Positions 39,698-49,936 of a stretch of DNA of 64,000 nt are shown piece by piece. The notes under the pieces are model-generated. The model saw only the letters and a program-made list of their open reading frames with translations, ran no database searches and was not told the DNA's origin. Made by a program: the position numbers and the translations under genes. This DNA is from Bacteroides sp. (GTDB taxonomy: Bacteria > Bacteroidota > Bacteroidia > Bacteroidales > Muribaculaceae). Numbering within the stretch: the first letter of the stretch is position 1; every line of letters begins with the position of its first letter. The stretch spans positions 58,300 to 122,299 of the forward strand of contig JAAVCL010000005.1 of NCBI GenBank assembly GCA_014802335.1. The letters are read 5' to 3'.

Positions 39698-40531
39698 TTA
39701 AAGCCTATCAAACTCATAACCGTTAGCTCGCAGCCATTTCACTACTGTTCGGAATTTATTGTAATCCAAACACCATTCATGAGTAAAAATAACCAAAGTG
39801 TCTCTGTCTTGAACCTGTCTGAGCGCTCTCTTAAGGAATACGTGGTTTTCAATTCGAAAATCTGTGGGTCGATATGAAATCCCATTCTTCTTTAAAAGAT
39901 GATTTTTATACATCTGTTTTTTTTCAAGTGAAGAAAGATTATAAGACCAGCGCAGAGTATCATCGGCACAAAGAAGGCATTGAACATTCTTTAAATTGCG
40001 GAGTAATGAATCATGGCCCCAGAAATAATGAAGACGCAGAGTGTGTGCAATTAAAGATGAATCGGCAAAACGGGCAATTGCGTCATTCACACCGTCAAAC
40101 CCCTGCTTAAAATTCTCAACTGATATATTCTCGTTGAATTGAGGTTCGGGCCAATGAAATCCTATTTGTAACCAATCAGCAGAATTCCGGAAATCATCTC
40201 TGAATTTTTCAGGCATGTTTGAGATTTGTGTGTTCCGGGCAGGGAAATACATATAAGTGTAGAGGGTAAAAGTTGCTCCATAATCTTCATGAAGAGATTT
40301 CAGTAGGCTAAAAACCGGGTGGTCGAACAGTGAATTGTATTCTTCGGGATTATTAATAAGGTCACTGAAAGCCTCCACATCATCTATACTTAGATGTGCA
40401 ACCTTCGACGGGTTTTTAGAAGGAACTGCATCCGCAGAATGAAGCCAACAACATACCAGAATAATTATATAAACTATAATTACAAATGCACCACATGCAT
40501 TTATTAATATATTCGCAGCGGGTCGTTTCAT
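39698..40531 (-). CDS. Polysaccharide-deacetylase-like protein, N-terminal TM anchor
   Basis: HLSIDDVEAF ... FTLYTYMYFP ... IGFHWPEPQF pattern of NodB-like barrel. Confidence 0.55.
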   Translation of the reverse strand: MKRPAANILINACGAFVIIVYIIILVCCWLHSADAVPSKNPSKVAHLSIDDVEAFSDLINNPEEYNSLFDHPVFSLLKSLHEDYGATFTLYTYMYFPARNTQISNMPEKFRDDFRNSADWLQIGFHWPEPQFNENISVENFKQGFDGVNDAIARFADSSLIAHTLRLHYFWGHDSLLRNLKNVQCLLCADDTLRWSYNLSSLEKKQMYKNHLLKKNGISYRPTDFRIENHVFLKRALRQVQDRDTLVIFTHEWCLDYNKFRTVVKWLRANGYEFDRL

Positions 40532-40569
40532 TAATAAGACTAAAGCCTGAAGATCGCTTTCAGACTCCT

Positions 40570-41598
40570 TTATGCTTTAAAGTTCCGGTGATAGAATTCA
40601 GAGATAGTGCAGAAGTCGACATCCTTGGAAGCCATATAATTCATAAAAAAACTGAAATTTTTATCGTCATGAAAGCTCTTGGGATGGCCGATGACAACAA
40701 ACAGCTTTTTAGGGCTTCTGAGTGCATCCTTCAGGAAATTTCGCTGAATATCGGGCATTAAAATGCAAAAATCGAAAGTTTGCCATTGAGACGAAAAGAT
40801 ATATCTGATTTTCTTTATCAATGAGTTATTTCCCAAAGCTGCAAATGAATCTAATGAAGATTTTTTGTTGCTTAATCGGGCTTTAATTGCGCTGATGGAA
40901 CATAATTTTCTGATTCTTCTCAATGGAAATGTTGTTATAGGAAGTTCTATTATCTCCGAACTTTCGCAACCTGATAATTTATCGAAATATAAGTAATCTG
41001 ATTCCGGAGAAATTTGGGAATAGTCATAACCGCCTCTTGAAGACAACAAGACATCGCCCGGCACAACTGATGAGTCAATCACAAGCCCAAGTTTTTTCAT
41101 TGCACTGCATATAGATTTGCCGGGTTGAGCCATGTACCCTCCCGCTCTAATAGCAATGCAGCGATAATTTGTGTCAACCCGATGAATAAGTTCCTCAAGG
41201 TAATTTTTCCCGGCCTTAATAACAGAATAAATTTTCTCTTCGGAACCAAAATCACCCAACGACCAGTTCTCGCCTACTTTCCATTTTCCATCAGAAAGAA
41301 CGGCATCCCACCACTGAGGGTGGATATGGAGCTGAATATCGTGACCGGCAAGGTATGCATCGATAATTTGTTTTTCCACAATTTCCAAAGTCTCTTTATA
41401 CAAACCTCTGCCTACATTTACACGGTTATATTCTCTTATTTTAAGAAATTCGATAGCCTCAAAGAAAATAGTAAATTTCAGATTATGTTTCCGAGCAATA
41501 GCCAATAACCTTTCAGTTGGCTTTACAATATCCTCAATGATATCACCTGAACCATTCCCGAACAGTTCGTAATCTAAAGTGCAAATAAATGTCTTCAT
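40570..41598 (-). CDS. Polysaccharide-deacetylase-like protein
   Basis: TLDYELFG ... KFTIFFEAIEFL ... GHDIQLHIHPQWWDA ... IRAGGYMAQPG. Confidence 0.75.
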   Translation of the reverse strand: MKTFICTLDYELFGNGSGDIIEDIVKPTERLLAIARKHNLKFTIFFEAIEFLKIREYNRVNVGRGLYKETLEIVEKQIIDAYLAGHDIQLHIHPQWWDAVLSDGKWKVGENWSLGDFGSEEKIYSVIKAGKNYLEELIHRVDTNYRCIAIRAGGYMAQPGKSICSAMKKLGLVIDSSVVPGDVLLSSRGGYDYSQISPESDYLYFDKLSGCESSEIIELPITTFPLRRIRKLCSISAIKARLSNKKSSLDSFAALGNNSLIKKIRYIFSSQWQTFDFCILMPDIQRNFLKDALRSPKKLFVVIGHPKSFHDDKNFSFFMNYMASKDVDFCTISEFYHRNFKA

Positions 41599-42753
41599 TC
41601 ACAATTTCTTTTTAGGAAGCAGGGTTGAAAAAAAGGGTCGGGGGTCTCTGACGTCCCAGTCATCAAAAGAGGAGTGAAAAATATCGGTCAAGTTTGAAAA
41701 GTTGCGATAGCGCAAACGAACCCGAATATCTCGCAAGATATTCATCCACCTAACTCTTTCTACTGCCGGAATCAGCTTGATGTACTTGTCAGGGTTGAGC
41801 AAAACTTCTGCAATATTACTGAATTTAGCTACCAACGAACTTTGGAGACCCGAAGAACGGGTATTGATTTCCATGAACCATAATTTATCATTCCGGGCAT
41901 CATAAATAAACTCGAAGTCGGCCAACCCGGAGTAGTGTCTGTATGGGAGATGATTAGAGGAAGATATTTCTGATGAATCCGGCGCAGGTTTAAAAAAAAA
42001 GTTGGTGCATAAGCCTTCTATCTCACTTTTTAACTTAGAGTCAGGAAGTTCTTCGGCCGTAGAAGTAATTCCATTTTTGAATCGTCTTTTTTCATTTGTA
42101 ATCAGACAGCCTGCCAGCCTACCGTCAACAAAAAAACACTGACTCGAAAGATAAAAAATTTTGTCGCCGGATATGTATTCCTGCAATATTATATCCTTAA
42201 GGTCATTCTTATCAATCCGCGACATATATTCCATTAATTCACTTTCATCCTTAATTTTCTCGGCCTTGAAAAAGAGTTTTATTTCATAATTTCGTTTGAT
42301 GAAAGCAGGGAATTTTATACATCCGGGATTATAAGAATCTAATGTTACATAATCGGGTATACTGAACCCTAAAGAGCGTGCATAATTATAAATTCTGTCT
42401 TTATGGGCCAAATCTTTAATTACATCAAACGGACCCGAAGAAACGTTGCACATCGCATACAACTCTGGGAATTCACTGAGAATCAGCGCCAACATCTCGC
42501 CTGAGGCAATATAACATATCGGCTTGCAATGAAATTTGGCAATTATTGCAGCTATTTGCTCCTTTAAAGAATCAATTGTTTCGAAATATTTCTTAACACC
42601 ATATTTTGAGAAGCGCCCCACGTTTTTGTAAGAATTATAGAAGGCATAAACCGTTGCGCCTGCACGTGAAAAAGTGCGTAACAACGACAACCCCTGGGGA
42701 GTGAGGCCGATAATAATATATGGGAGAGATTGGAGGTGTGATTCTGTTCTCAT
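41599..42753 (-). CDS. ATP-grasp carboxylate-amine ligase-like protein
   Basis: AHKDRIYNYARSLGFSIPDYVTL; IILQEYISGDKI; GLADFEFIYDARNDKLWFMEINTRSSGLQ. Confidence 0.82.
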   Translation of the reverse strand: MRTESHLQSLPYIIIGLTPQGLSLLRTFSRAGATVYAFYNSYKNVGRFSKYGVKKYFETIDSLKEQIAAIIAKFHCKPICYIASGEMLALILSEFPELYAMCNVSSGPFDVIKDLAHKDRIYNYARSLGFSIPDYVTLDSYNPGCIKFPAFIKRNYEIKLFFKAEKIKDESELMEYMSRIDKNDLKDIILQEYISGDKIFYLSSQCFFVDGRLAGCLITNEKRRFKNGITSTAEELPDSKLKSEIEGLCTNFFFKPAPDSSEISSSNHLPYRHYSGLADFEFIYDARNDKLWFMEINTRSSGLQSSLVAKFSNIAEVLLNPDKYIKLIPAVERVRWMNILRDIRVRLRYRNFSNLTDIFHSSFDDWDVRDPRPFFSTLLPKKKL

Positions 42754-43817
42754 TTTAAAATCTCTTCATACATGCGCACCACATGATGCATGGAATATTT
42801 TTCTACAACTAATTGCCGTGGAGAATAGGAGTCAATATTCTTTATAAGACTAATAAGCGCTGATTTAAAATTACGATTGAATAAAGATAAGTCCGGAGAA
42901 TATTCAACCGGTTCTCCGGTTTTCAAGGGGGATATAAACTCCGTAAACGGTTTCTTTTGAGTGCACAGCACAGGCACGTTGCAACTCATGGCTTCGAGCA
43001 AAGCTAATCCTAAACTTTCCCCTTCATAACGATAGGGCGCCAGAAAAATATCAAGCGAATTAAAAAAGTCTCCCATATCGCGGTGCTCAATCATCGAAAA
43101 AATCTTATATTTACAGGATGCTATCTGACTGATGCGTTGAAGATAGTATTCAGCTTGCCTGCCGAAGTTTATAATATGGAATTTAATTTGTCGGCCTATG
43201 GCATTTTCTATCTCTTCGCAATGTTCCATCAAGTATATCAGAGTATCAGCACCTTTTTCATTAATCAGCCCCCCGCTAAATCCAAGAATGATCTCTTCAT
43301 GAGGGGATGGTCTATTCGTAAATAAGTCTGTATCTATTCCTCCACTTGGCGAAACACAAATATCATTGATTATATCGGGGAAATATTTCCTTAATTCTTC
43401 AGCGAAAAATTGAGAGGGAACAATATTTTGTGATTTAATGATAGTGGGCCGCAGTATCTTTTTTATAAATTTATAAAACCGAGTATCTCTCCGAAGATCG
43501 CATCCATGCCAATGAATAAATTTCTTACGCTTCAGCAGAAACGGATTGAAAGCGATTGGCCAGCATGAAGGGATGTGGTTAATGTAGACATATTCACACC
43601 GAACGCTTTTAAATAAACATTTCCACCAGAATGTGAAATATTTGACTATTTTATAAAGCGGAGTAATCTTTCGGTTATACTCAATAACCAATTTTTGTGT
43701 TTCAAATCCGGCCTGCTGCAGGCACACCTCAATATTTCGAATATATGGAGTGTAAGTAGGCCGGTGACGAGTTGGATAGCCGTTATTAACAAGCAGTATT
43801 TTTTTTGTGTTTGCCAT
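42750..43817 (-). CDS. Glycosyltransferase family 4 (start likely MANTKKILLVNNG)
   Basis: HWHGCDLRRDTRFY; LGFSGGLINEKGADTLI; FLAPYRYEGESLGLALLEAMSCNVPVL. Confidence 0.88.
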   Translation of the reverse strand: MANTKKILLVNNGYPTRHRPTYTPYIRNIEVCLQQAGFETQKLVIEYNRKITPLYKIVKYFTFWWKCLFKSVRCEYVYINHIPSCWPIAFNPFLLKRKKFIHWHGCDLRRDTRFYKFIKKILRPTIIKSQNIVPSQFFAEELRKYFPDIINDICVSPSGGIDTDLFTNRPSPHEEIILGFSGGLINEKGADTLIYLMEHCEEIENAIGRQIKFHIINFGRQAEYYLQRISQIASCKYKIFSMIEHRDMGDFFNSLDIFLAPYRYEGESLGLALLEAMSCNVPVLCTQKKPFTEFISPLKTGEPVEYSPDLSLFNRNFKSALISLIKNIDSYSPRQLVVEKYSMHHVVRMYEEILK

Positions 43818-45099
43818 TCTTAAAAAATAAAAGAGACACAGCGTATGCGTATATCGGTGCAACCATAGTGTTGCGGATGCAGTGACCGGCAGTGAAGGCT
43901 ATGAAAATAAAAGAACTTGTTATGAATAGTAAAGAGAAATTTTCAAATGAATTAGATTTAGATATTCTTTTTATCGCCCGGACTAAAAAATAAATAAAAG
44001 GAGAAAAGAGAATCAAGAGGCCAACTACGCCATATCCACCCAACAACTCATGAAGGTCAGCTTCAACCATTCTGTATTGTCCGGGAAAACACATTTTGTA
44101 TCCCACATATTGATAAAGCAAGGACATTCCACTTCCTGAAAGAATCAGTAATCCTTCAAGAGATGAGAAATATTCAAGTGCATAAGTTGACAATAGATAT
44201 CTCGCATTTTTAATACCTTCCAACGAGAACCTTATCAGCATGTACTTGTCGAAAGAGGATATAATAAAACTGATGAACCTGATTATCCCCAATGCCAGCA
44301 GTGGAAATCCGAATATTTTGAATTTCTTAAGACTCCTTTTATTATTGGCGGAAGAGGGAGTATAGATAAATCCCAAATAAATTATCAATATAATGATCCA
44401 TGATAATGATCCAACCAACCCGACTCTTGTTCCAATCAAACTTCCCCCGCAAGCAATTACAATAACTTTTAAAAGGTGAACTAAATTGAATCTCCTGACT
44501 AAATCCAGACTGTAAACAACCAGCGAATAGATAATAGTCAATCCGAGATCATTGCCGGCTTTAAAATAACTCTTGGTTCCAAAACCATAATCACCCCCGT
44601 GACTCAGGTTGCCGTAGCCTGAAATAAAGGATAAAATCAAAGCCGTTGAAATAATAAATCCATAGTTTCCTATTATTTTCGCCAAGTTAAATTTCAGCAA
44701 CTCATAACGATAATTTACGAAAAAACAGACAACTATAAAAAAGTAGATAATTTTAGAGAAGCTTTCTATTTCAATTCCAACCTGAAAGCCTTGAATATTA
44801 TTGATTCCGATATTAATTAACCAGCAGGGAAAGGCAATCAGCAAAAACAGAATTGGGAAAAATATGGTTTTTCTGAAAATATCGTTTTGTCTTCTCAAAA
44901 TCAGCCACATCATCCATATCATTAATGCCGTGCGATACACCGGCGCAACAGAGATGCGTAAATTCAATTGAAGTTGCGTGAACCCGGTGAACAGATCGAT
45001 TAAAATACTGCCGGGAAAAATCAATAATAAAAGATAATAAAGAGCTTTATTTCTTTGAGATGTCTTTATTTTGCAATTATCCGGCGGAAGAAGTTGCAT
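43786..45099 (-). CDS. O-antigen/EPS polymerase or ligase-like membrane protein
   Basis: ~10-12 TM segments; position between flippase and GT4. Confidence 0.7.
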   Translation of the reverse strand: MQLLPPDNCKIKTSQRNKALYYLLLLIFPGSILIDLFTGFTQLQLNLRISVAPVYRTALMIWMMWLILRRQNDIFRKTIFFPILFLLIAFPCWLINIGINNIQGFQVGIEIESFSKIIYFFIVVCFFVNYRYELLKFNLAKIIGNYGFIISTALILSFISGYGNLSHGGDYGFGTKSYFKAGNDLGLTIIYSLVVYSLDLVRRFNLVHLLKVIVIACGGSLIGTRVGLVGSLSWIIILIIYLGFIYTPSSANNKRSLKKFKIFGFPLLALGIIRFISFIISSFDKYMLIRFSLEGIKNARYLLSTYALEYFSSLEGLLILSGSGMSLLYQYVGYKMCFPGQYRMVEADLHELLGGYGVVGLLILFSPFIYFLVRAIKRISKSNSFENFSLLFITSSFIFIAFTAGHCIRNTMVAPIYAYAVSLLFFKNGKHKKNTAC

Positions 45100-46601
45100 A
45101 GTTGTTCTCGCTCATTATGGCCGAGCACAATGTAATATTCCAAAAAAAAGATAATAATAAAACTAAGCCCGAGCGTGATGAAAATATTGAGCCCGTCGGC
45201 AACCCCATAATAATTAACTGCAATGAAAATTATCGTCGCAATTGCAGATATAATAATTGAAGGGCGGAAAGTAGTATTTACAAATTTACGAATGGAAAAA
45301 CCGGGAATCAGTTTTCTCATAATTATAAGCCTTATCACCATTGCGGTGAAAGTAAGGAAAATCATCACAACAAAGAGAATTGGAGGCATTGTTCCTGATT
45401 TGAGTAAGATATAACCCAACGGGATGTTTAATAAAAGAATTCCGCCAACCACAATTTGATAGACTCGAATTTTACCAGTTGCAATAATGCTTATTCCCAT
45501 ACTGTGGGTAAAGGATTCAATCAGAGAGTTGACAATGAAAAGACGAGTAAAAATAACTGCATATTCCGGCACATCAACAAGCCACAAGTGGAGCACCTGA
45601 GAAGTGCAGAGAAGAATGGGGAATGAAATCAGGAAAAGGAGAAGAAAAGCAATTTTCGATCCATACATCACCAATCTGTTCATATCAACGTATTCGCCTG
45701 CCGAATAATTCTTTACAATCTGAGGATTAAGGGCAGTAGTATAATTTCTTACAAAATTTCCGATAACATTATTAACCTGATTAGAAATCCCATAAGCCGC
45801 ATTGACCACCGGACCGAAAAAGAGATTGAGCAAAACGTTATATCCTTGCTGGCGGCTCACCCAAGCGAGAGAGCCGAACGCCGTCCATGAAATAAAGCCA
45901 GCGAGAGATCGGAGATTTTCTTTATTAAATGAAAGGCCGAATCCGGCACACTCGCTGAAATTTCTTTTACAGTAAACAATATAAATTGCGGAAACAAGAA
46001 CATTGCTTAATAGCAAGAGAACGGCGTAAAATTGCAGTTTGTTTCCCGCGAAGTTGGAAAGAGAGTAAGCTATGCCTAATTTTATACATACATCCAAGAT
46101 GCTTATATAGGCATATATTTGCATTTTCTCCCTGGCGATGATGGCCGAGTTGTAGGAAATAGATAAAATATTGATAAATAAGGAAATTACAACACATTGA
46201 AATACCCGGCGGGCACTCTCCATTTGTCCCGCCGGAATAACCATCTTGTTGTTAAGAAACCAAACTCCAACTGTCTCCGCAAGAATCAGAATAATCAATC
46301 CGATAGCAATGTGTACAGTTAAGGAAGCTTTAAAAATTTCTCTAACTTTACGGGGATTATTCTGCTCTAATTCAAAAGAAAGAAAACGCTGCGTTGACTG
46401 AGCCATCGCACCGTTAAGAAAAGAAAACAGAGTAATAACACCACCTACAACATTATAAATGCCGTAGTCGATCACACCTAACTGCTCCAGAACGATTCGG
46501 GAAGTGAAAAGGCCCACGCCTGCCACTATAATCATTCTGATGTAGAGCATCAGAGTGTTTTTTACAATAAGGGTTACTCTTTCGTGTATATTTGAAGGCA
46601 T
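45066..46601 (-). CDS. Oligosaccharide flippase (Wzx/MATE-like)
   Basis: 12-14 TM segments; SRIVLEQLGVIDYGIYNVVGGVITLFSFLNGAMAQSTQRFLSFE. Confidence 0.9.
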   Translation of the reverse strand: MPSNIHERVTLIVKNTLMLYIRMIIVAGVGLFTSRIVLEQLGVIDYGIYNVVGGVITLFSFLNGAMAQSTQRFLSFELEQNNPRKVREIFKASLTVHIAIGLIILILAETVGVWFLNNKMVIPAGQMESARRVFQCVVISLFINILSISYNSAIIAREKMQIYAYISILDVCIKLGIAYSLSNFAGNKLQFYAVLLLLSNVLVSAIYIVYCKRNFSECAGFGLSFNKENLRSLAGFISWTAFGSLAWVSRQQGYNVLLNLFFGPVVNAAYGISNQVNNVIGNFVRNYTTALNPQIVKNYSAGEYVDMNRLVMYGSKIAFLLLFLISFPILLCTSQVLHLWLVDVPEYAVIFTRLFIVNSLIESFTHSMGISIIATGKIRVYQIVVGGILLLNIPLGYILLKSGTMPPILFVVMIFLTFTAMVIRLIIMRKLIPGFSIRKFVNTTFRPSIIISAIATIIFIAVNYYGVADGLNIFITLGLSFIIIFFLEYYIVLGHNEREQLCNFFRRIIAK

Positions 46602-46624
46602 TTAATGCCCTTCCGATATATCGC

Positions 46625-46658
46625 GGACATGGCACGCCATGTCCCAACATTTGCCGAC
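46625..46658. repeat. REP-like palindrome
   Basis: GGACATGGCACGCCATGTCC followed by CAACATTTGCCGAC, as in the other copies. Confidence 0.75.
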
Positions 46659-46794
46659 GTTTTTTTACTGTCTTTGAAATTGCCCATTAGTGTTTTAGCC
46701 CGCTAAATTTCTGCTTTTCAATTCCAAATACGTTCAAAAAAACCTCGAAAATAAGATGAAAATAAGATATTGTTAATTTCAAAGAGCAACTTAA

Positions 46795-47415
46795 TTAAAA
46801 TATTACACCTGCCTTAATACCTACGAACGAGAGTCCGGCTTCGTGTCGATACACATTATATCTTCCGGGCGTACAGTTGATTTTGTAATTCCAAAAACCA
46901 CCTATGCGTATCAACACAGAAGACAAGGGAATGTTACCACCAATTTCCAGAGAAGGAGACAAAATCAAGCCTGATTTCATATAGCCATTTACACGATTAT
47001 AGTCAATATCATTCCAGTTTTTAGCTTTGAGAGTTGTGTAAAACGCAGGCATGAAACCGAAAAGACCATAAAAGGAGCTTTTATAGAAATTAAGTTTGCC
47101 ATATTCAATCTGAAGAGGGACACCAATTTCAAACATATCTCTCTGATGACCTTTCTTTAAATATTTGGGGGAATCATCTAAAGTAAGAGAAAGACCGGTA
47201 TTGAAATACCAGTTATTTTTCAAATTTTTCTTCCAAATCCCCTCAATGGCATACTCTTTGCAAGCCTGACTGTTGGCGCCGGCATAAAAGTCAACTTGAA
47301 AAGCTTGACTAACATTGGAAGTTACATCTGAATCTGACTCATTGTTTGTTGTCTTTTCAGCATAAAAGAACTGCGAAACAGATAAAAACGCAATTAACAA
47401 AAGATACTTTTTCAT
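46795..47415 (-). CDS. Outer-membrane beta-barrel protein
   Basis: Signal peptide MKKYLLLIAFLSVSQFFYA; beta-rich, C-term GIKAGVIF. Confidence 0.65.
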   Translation of the reverse strand: MKKYLLLIAFLSVSQFFYAEKTTNNESDSDVTSNVSQAFQVDFYAGANSQACKEYAIEGIWKKNLKNNWYFNTGLSLTLDDSPKYLKKGHQRDMFEIGVPLQIEYGKLNFYKSSFYGLFGFMPAFYTTLKAKNWNDIDYNRVNGYMKSGLILSPSLEIGGNIPLSSVLIRIGGFWNYKINCTPGRYNVYRHEAGLSFVGIKAGVIF

Positions 47416-47787
47416 GATTTGTTATTAAGAATGAAAAATTTTGGATACGCTTCGCGGTCGTCAATAACAATTATTGACGAAAAACACTTTTCGACCATTA
47501 AGTAAATTTCGATGATGAAAGGTGTTAACACTGGAATAAAAGTTTTGGAAAAACTTGCACAAAATAAATTTTTCTACACTCAAATTCCTTTAGTATGCAA
47601 ATATAGCATTTTTTTATGAATTATACATTTGGATTCTAAGAATCAGAGCAAAATAATCTTGCACAATCGAGAGTTTTTGGTTAACTTTGAGAAAGGAGAG
47701 CAAATAAGTTATCCTATGTAAGACTATGTTTGAATCAAGTTATATTGACTAAATTTCTTCATTTAATCCATATAAATCTTCACACTT

Positions 47788-49005
47788 ATGAATCGTATTG
47801 TTGAGTCTCTTGCCAAGCTTCAAAAGTACTGCGAATCAGAAGATTTCAAAGGTTGGGATCCCTACGACGGGTTGAACTCGCGGATATTCAACGCCATTCC
47901 ATTGCTCAAAAATTCAGCAATATGCAGACTTGCTATGATTCAACTATTTAAGAGAAATCCGATAAACCTACGCAGGTTTGCACTCATTCCCAAGGACTAT
48001 AACCCTAAAGGCATTGCATTAATATTGACAGGTTATTGTAATATTTACGATGCCGTAATTGAGAATCCAACTTTACAACAGCGACTCGGATCGCCCGAAC
48101 AAGTATTAAAAAAGATAGTCAAACTGTCACAATTATTGGTGGATATTCGTTCAAAAGGGAATTATCACGGGGCCTGCTGGGGTTATGAATTTGGATGGCA
48201 ATCAAAAGCATTCTACCTTCCCGCCTACACACCCACTGTAGTCGTCACATCTTTTGCTGTGGATGCACTTTTCAGGGCTTATCAAATCACCCGATGCCAA
48301 AAATATTTGGATTTAGCTTTATCTTCGGAGAAATTTATTCTCAATGACTTAAATCGGATAAACAAGTCGGAGGGTTATATGTTTTCATATTCTCCACTTG
48401 ACAACCGAGCAGTATACAATGCAACTCTGCTGGGAACCAAGACCTTGACGGCAATATATGAGTATAAACAAGAAAAGAGATTAATGGAACAAATCACCAT
48501 GTCTATACGGTCGGTTCTGTCAATTCAAAATCCGGATGGTTCGTTTCCTCACAGTGATCAGGTAGGAAATAAATGGAGGGATAATTTCCACACGGGATTC
48601 AAACTTGAAAGTTTGGCTCGATGCAACCGCATATTAGGTGATGATGCAATTCAAGAAGCTATAGAAAAAGGGTACAAACATTGGATAGTCAAATTTTTTA
48701 ATAGAGAATCGGGTATTTGCCTGTATTATGACAATGACAATATCAATTCCTCAATTGATTTACATTGTTTGGCTCAAGCAATTCCCACTCTTTATTATCT
48801 TAATCAGTTAGGTAATGAACTTCCATTAGTTGAAAAATCAATTAAATGGGCCATCGACAATATGCAGTCGTCAGACGGAGGATTCTATTATAGAAGAAAA
48901 GGAGATCGCTTAAATAAAATCAAGTACATGAGATGGCCTAATGCTTGGATGTTCTATGGTATGAGTTTTTATCTTAAATATATTTGTGAAAATGGTAAAA
49001 ATTAG
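47788..49005 (+). CDS. Alpha/alpha-toroid-like protein of polysaccharide loci
   Basis: Repeated helical hairpins with ...QNPDGSFPHSDQ, MQSSDGGFYYRRKG motifs. Confidence 0.55.
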   Translation: MNRIVESLAKLQKYCESEDFKGWDPYDGLNSRIFNAIPLLKNSAICRLAMIQLFKRNPINLRRFALIPKDYNPKGIALILTGYCNIYDAVIENPTLQQRLGSPEQVLKKIVKLSQLLVDIRSKGNYHGACWGYEFGWQSKAFYLPAYTPTVVVTSFAVDALFRAYQITRCQKYLDLALSSEKFILNDLNRINKSEGYMFSYSPLDNRAVYNATLLGTKTLTAIYEYKQEKRLMEQITMSIRSVLSIQNPDGSFPHSDQVGNKWRDNFHTGFKLESLARCNRILGDDAIQEAIEKGYKHWIVKFFNRESGICLYYDNDNINSSIDLHCLAQAIPTLYYLNQLGNELPLVEKSIKWAIDNMQSSDGGFYYRRKGDRLNKIKYMRWPNAWMFYGMSFYLKYICENGKN

Positions 49006-49417
49006 AAACTGCGTTAGATTGGTCGCAATATTTGTAAGATACCTTATCTTAACTAAAATTTATGGAATGGAGATTTCGAGGACAGCAAGAATATCATTCG
49101 GTGCTAAATTAGACAAAACTAATCCAAAAGGTATTCATATTGGCAAGGAGAGTTTTATAGCTTCAGGTGCTATCATTCTTTCTCACGATTTTAGTAGAAA
49201 TATACATGCTGAGACTTATATTGGAACTCAATGCTTTATCGGAGTCAATGCTGTGGTTATGTGCGGTGTGAGAATCGGAGATAATTGTGTAATAGGTGCC
49301 GGGGCCATTGTGACTAAAGACATACCCTCAAATTGCATGGTTGTCGGAAATCCTGCGAGAATTATTAGAGAAGGAATAAATACTATAAAATTCGGCCAGC
49401 TTGTGAATACGAAATAA
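48986..49417 (+). CDS. Left-handed beta-helix acyltransferase
   Basis: ISRTARISFGAKLDKTNPKGIHIGKESFIASGAIILSHD...IGDNCVIGAGAIVTKDIPSNCMVVGNPARII. Confidence 0.9.
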   Translation: MKMVKIRNCVRLVAIFVRYLILTKIYGMEISRTARISFGAKLDKTNPKGIHIGKESFIASGAIILSHDFSRNIHAETYIGTQCFIGVNAVVMCGVRIGDNCVIGAGAIVTKDIPSNCMVVGNPARIIREGINTIKFGQLVNTK

Positions 49418-49600
49418 GACTACTTCCGGCACACCTAAACCTTTCTATCCTGATTGTATTCCGAAAAAATGGCATTTGTGACACTTTTTCGGAGTAGAAA
49501 GTTAGTCTACATATTATTCAAAGTCAGCCTACATTTTATTTATAAGTAAATTGACAACAACGAGAGGCCTGATTTTCCACATAATTAAATAATGTCCTCT

Positions 49601-49936
49601 TCATCTTGCCTCAATTGCAGTCATTTTAATGTATGATTTTACAACGTCCTTGAAGTAGCGTATTTCTTTAGCATCCTCCGATGACAATCCATCAATACGG
49701 AACGCTGCTGCCAAAATCATTGCATCCACATTTTCCTTCTCTTCAAAAAGGATTGCTATCTCACAGCCAAAGAAATCGCTTACCTTCTCTATTACATCGT
49801 ATGGAACCTCTCTATCGCCGGATTCATAGTTACTATATGCGGAGCGAGTGATACCGATAGCCGAAGCCACTTCATCTTGGGTATAATGAGCTGCCTACCT
49901 GAGTTTCCTTAGATTACGCGCTATTATCTTATCCAT
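49601..49936 (-). pseudogene. XRE-family HTH regulator interrupted by in-frame TAG at codon 14
   Basis: From ATG at 49936: MDKIIARNLRKLR*AAHYTQDEVASAIGITRSAYSNYESGDREVPYDVIEKVSDFFG...; stop at 49895-49897. Confidence 0.85.
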
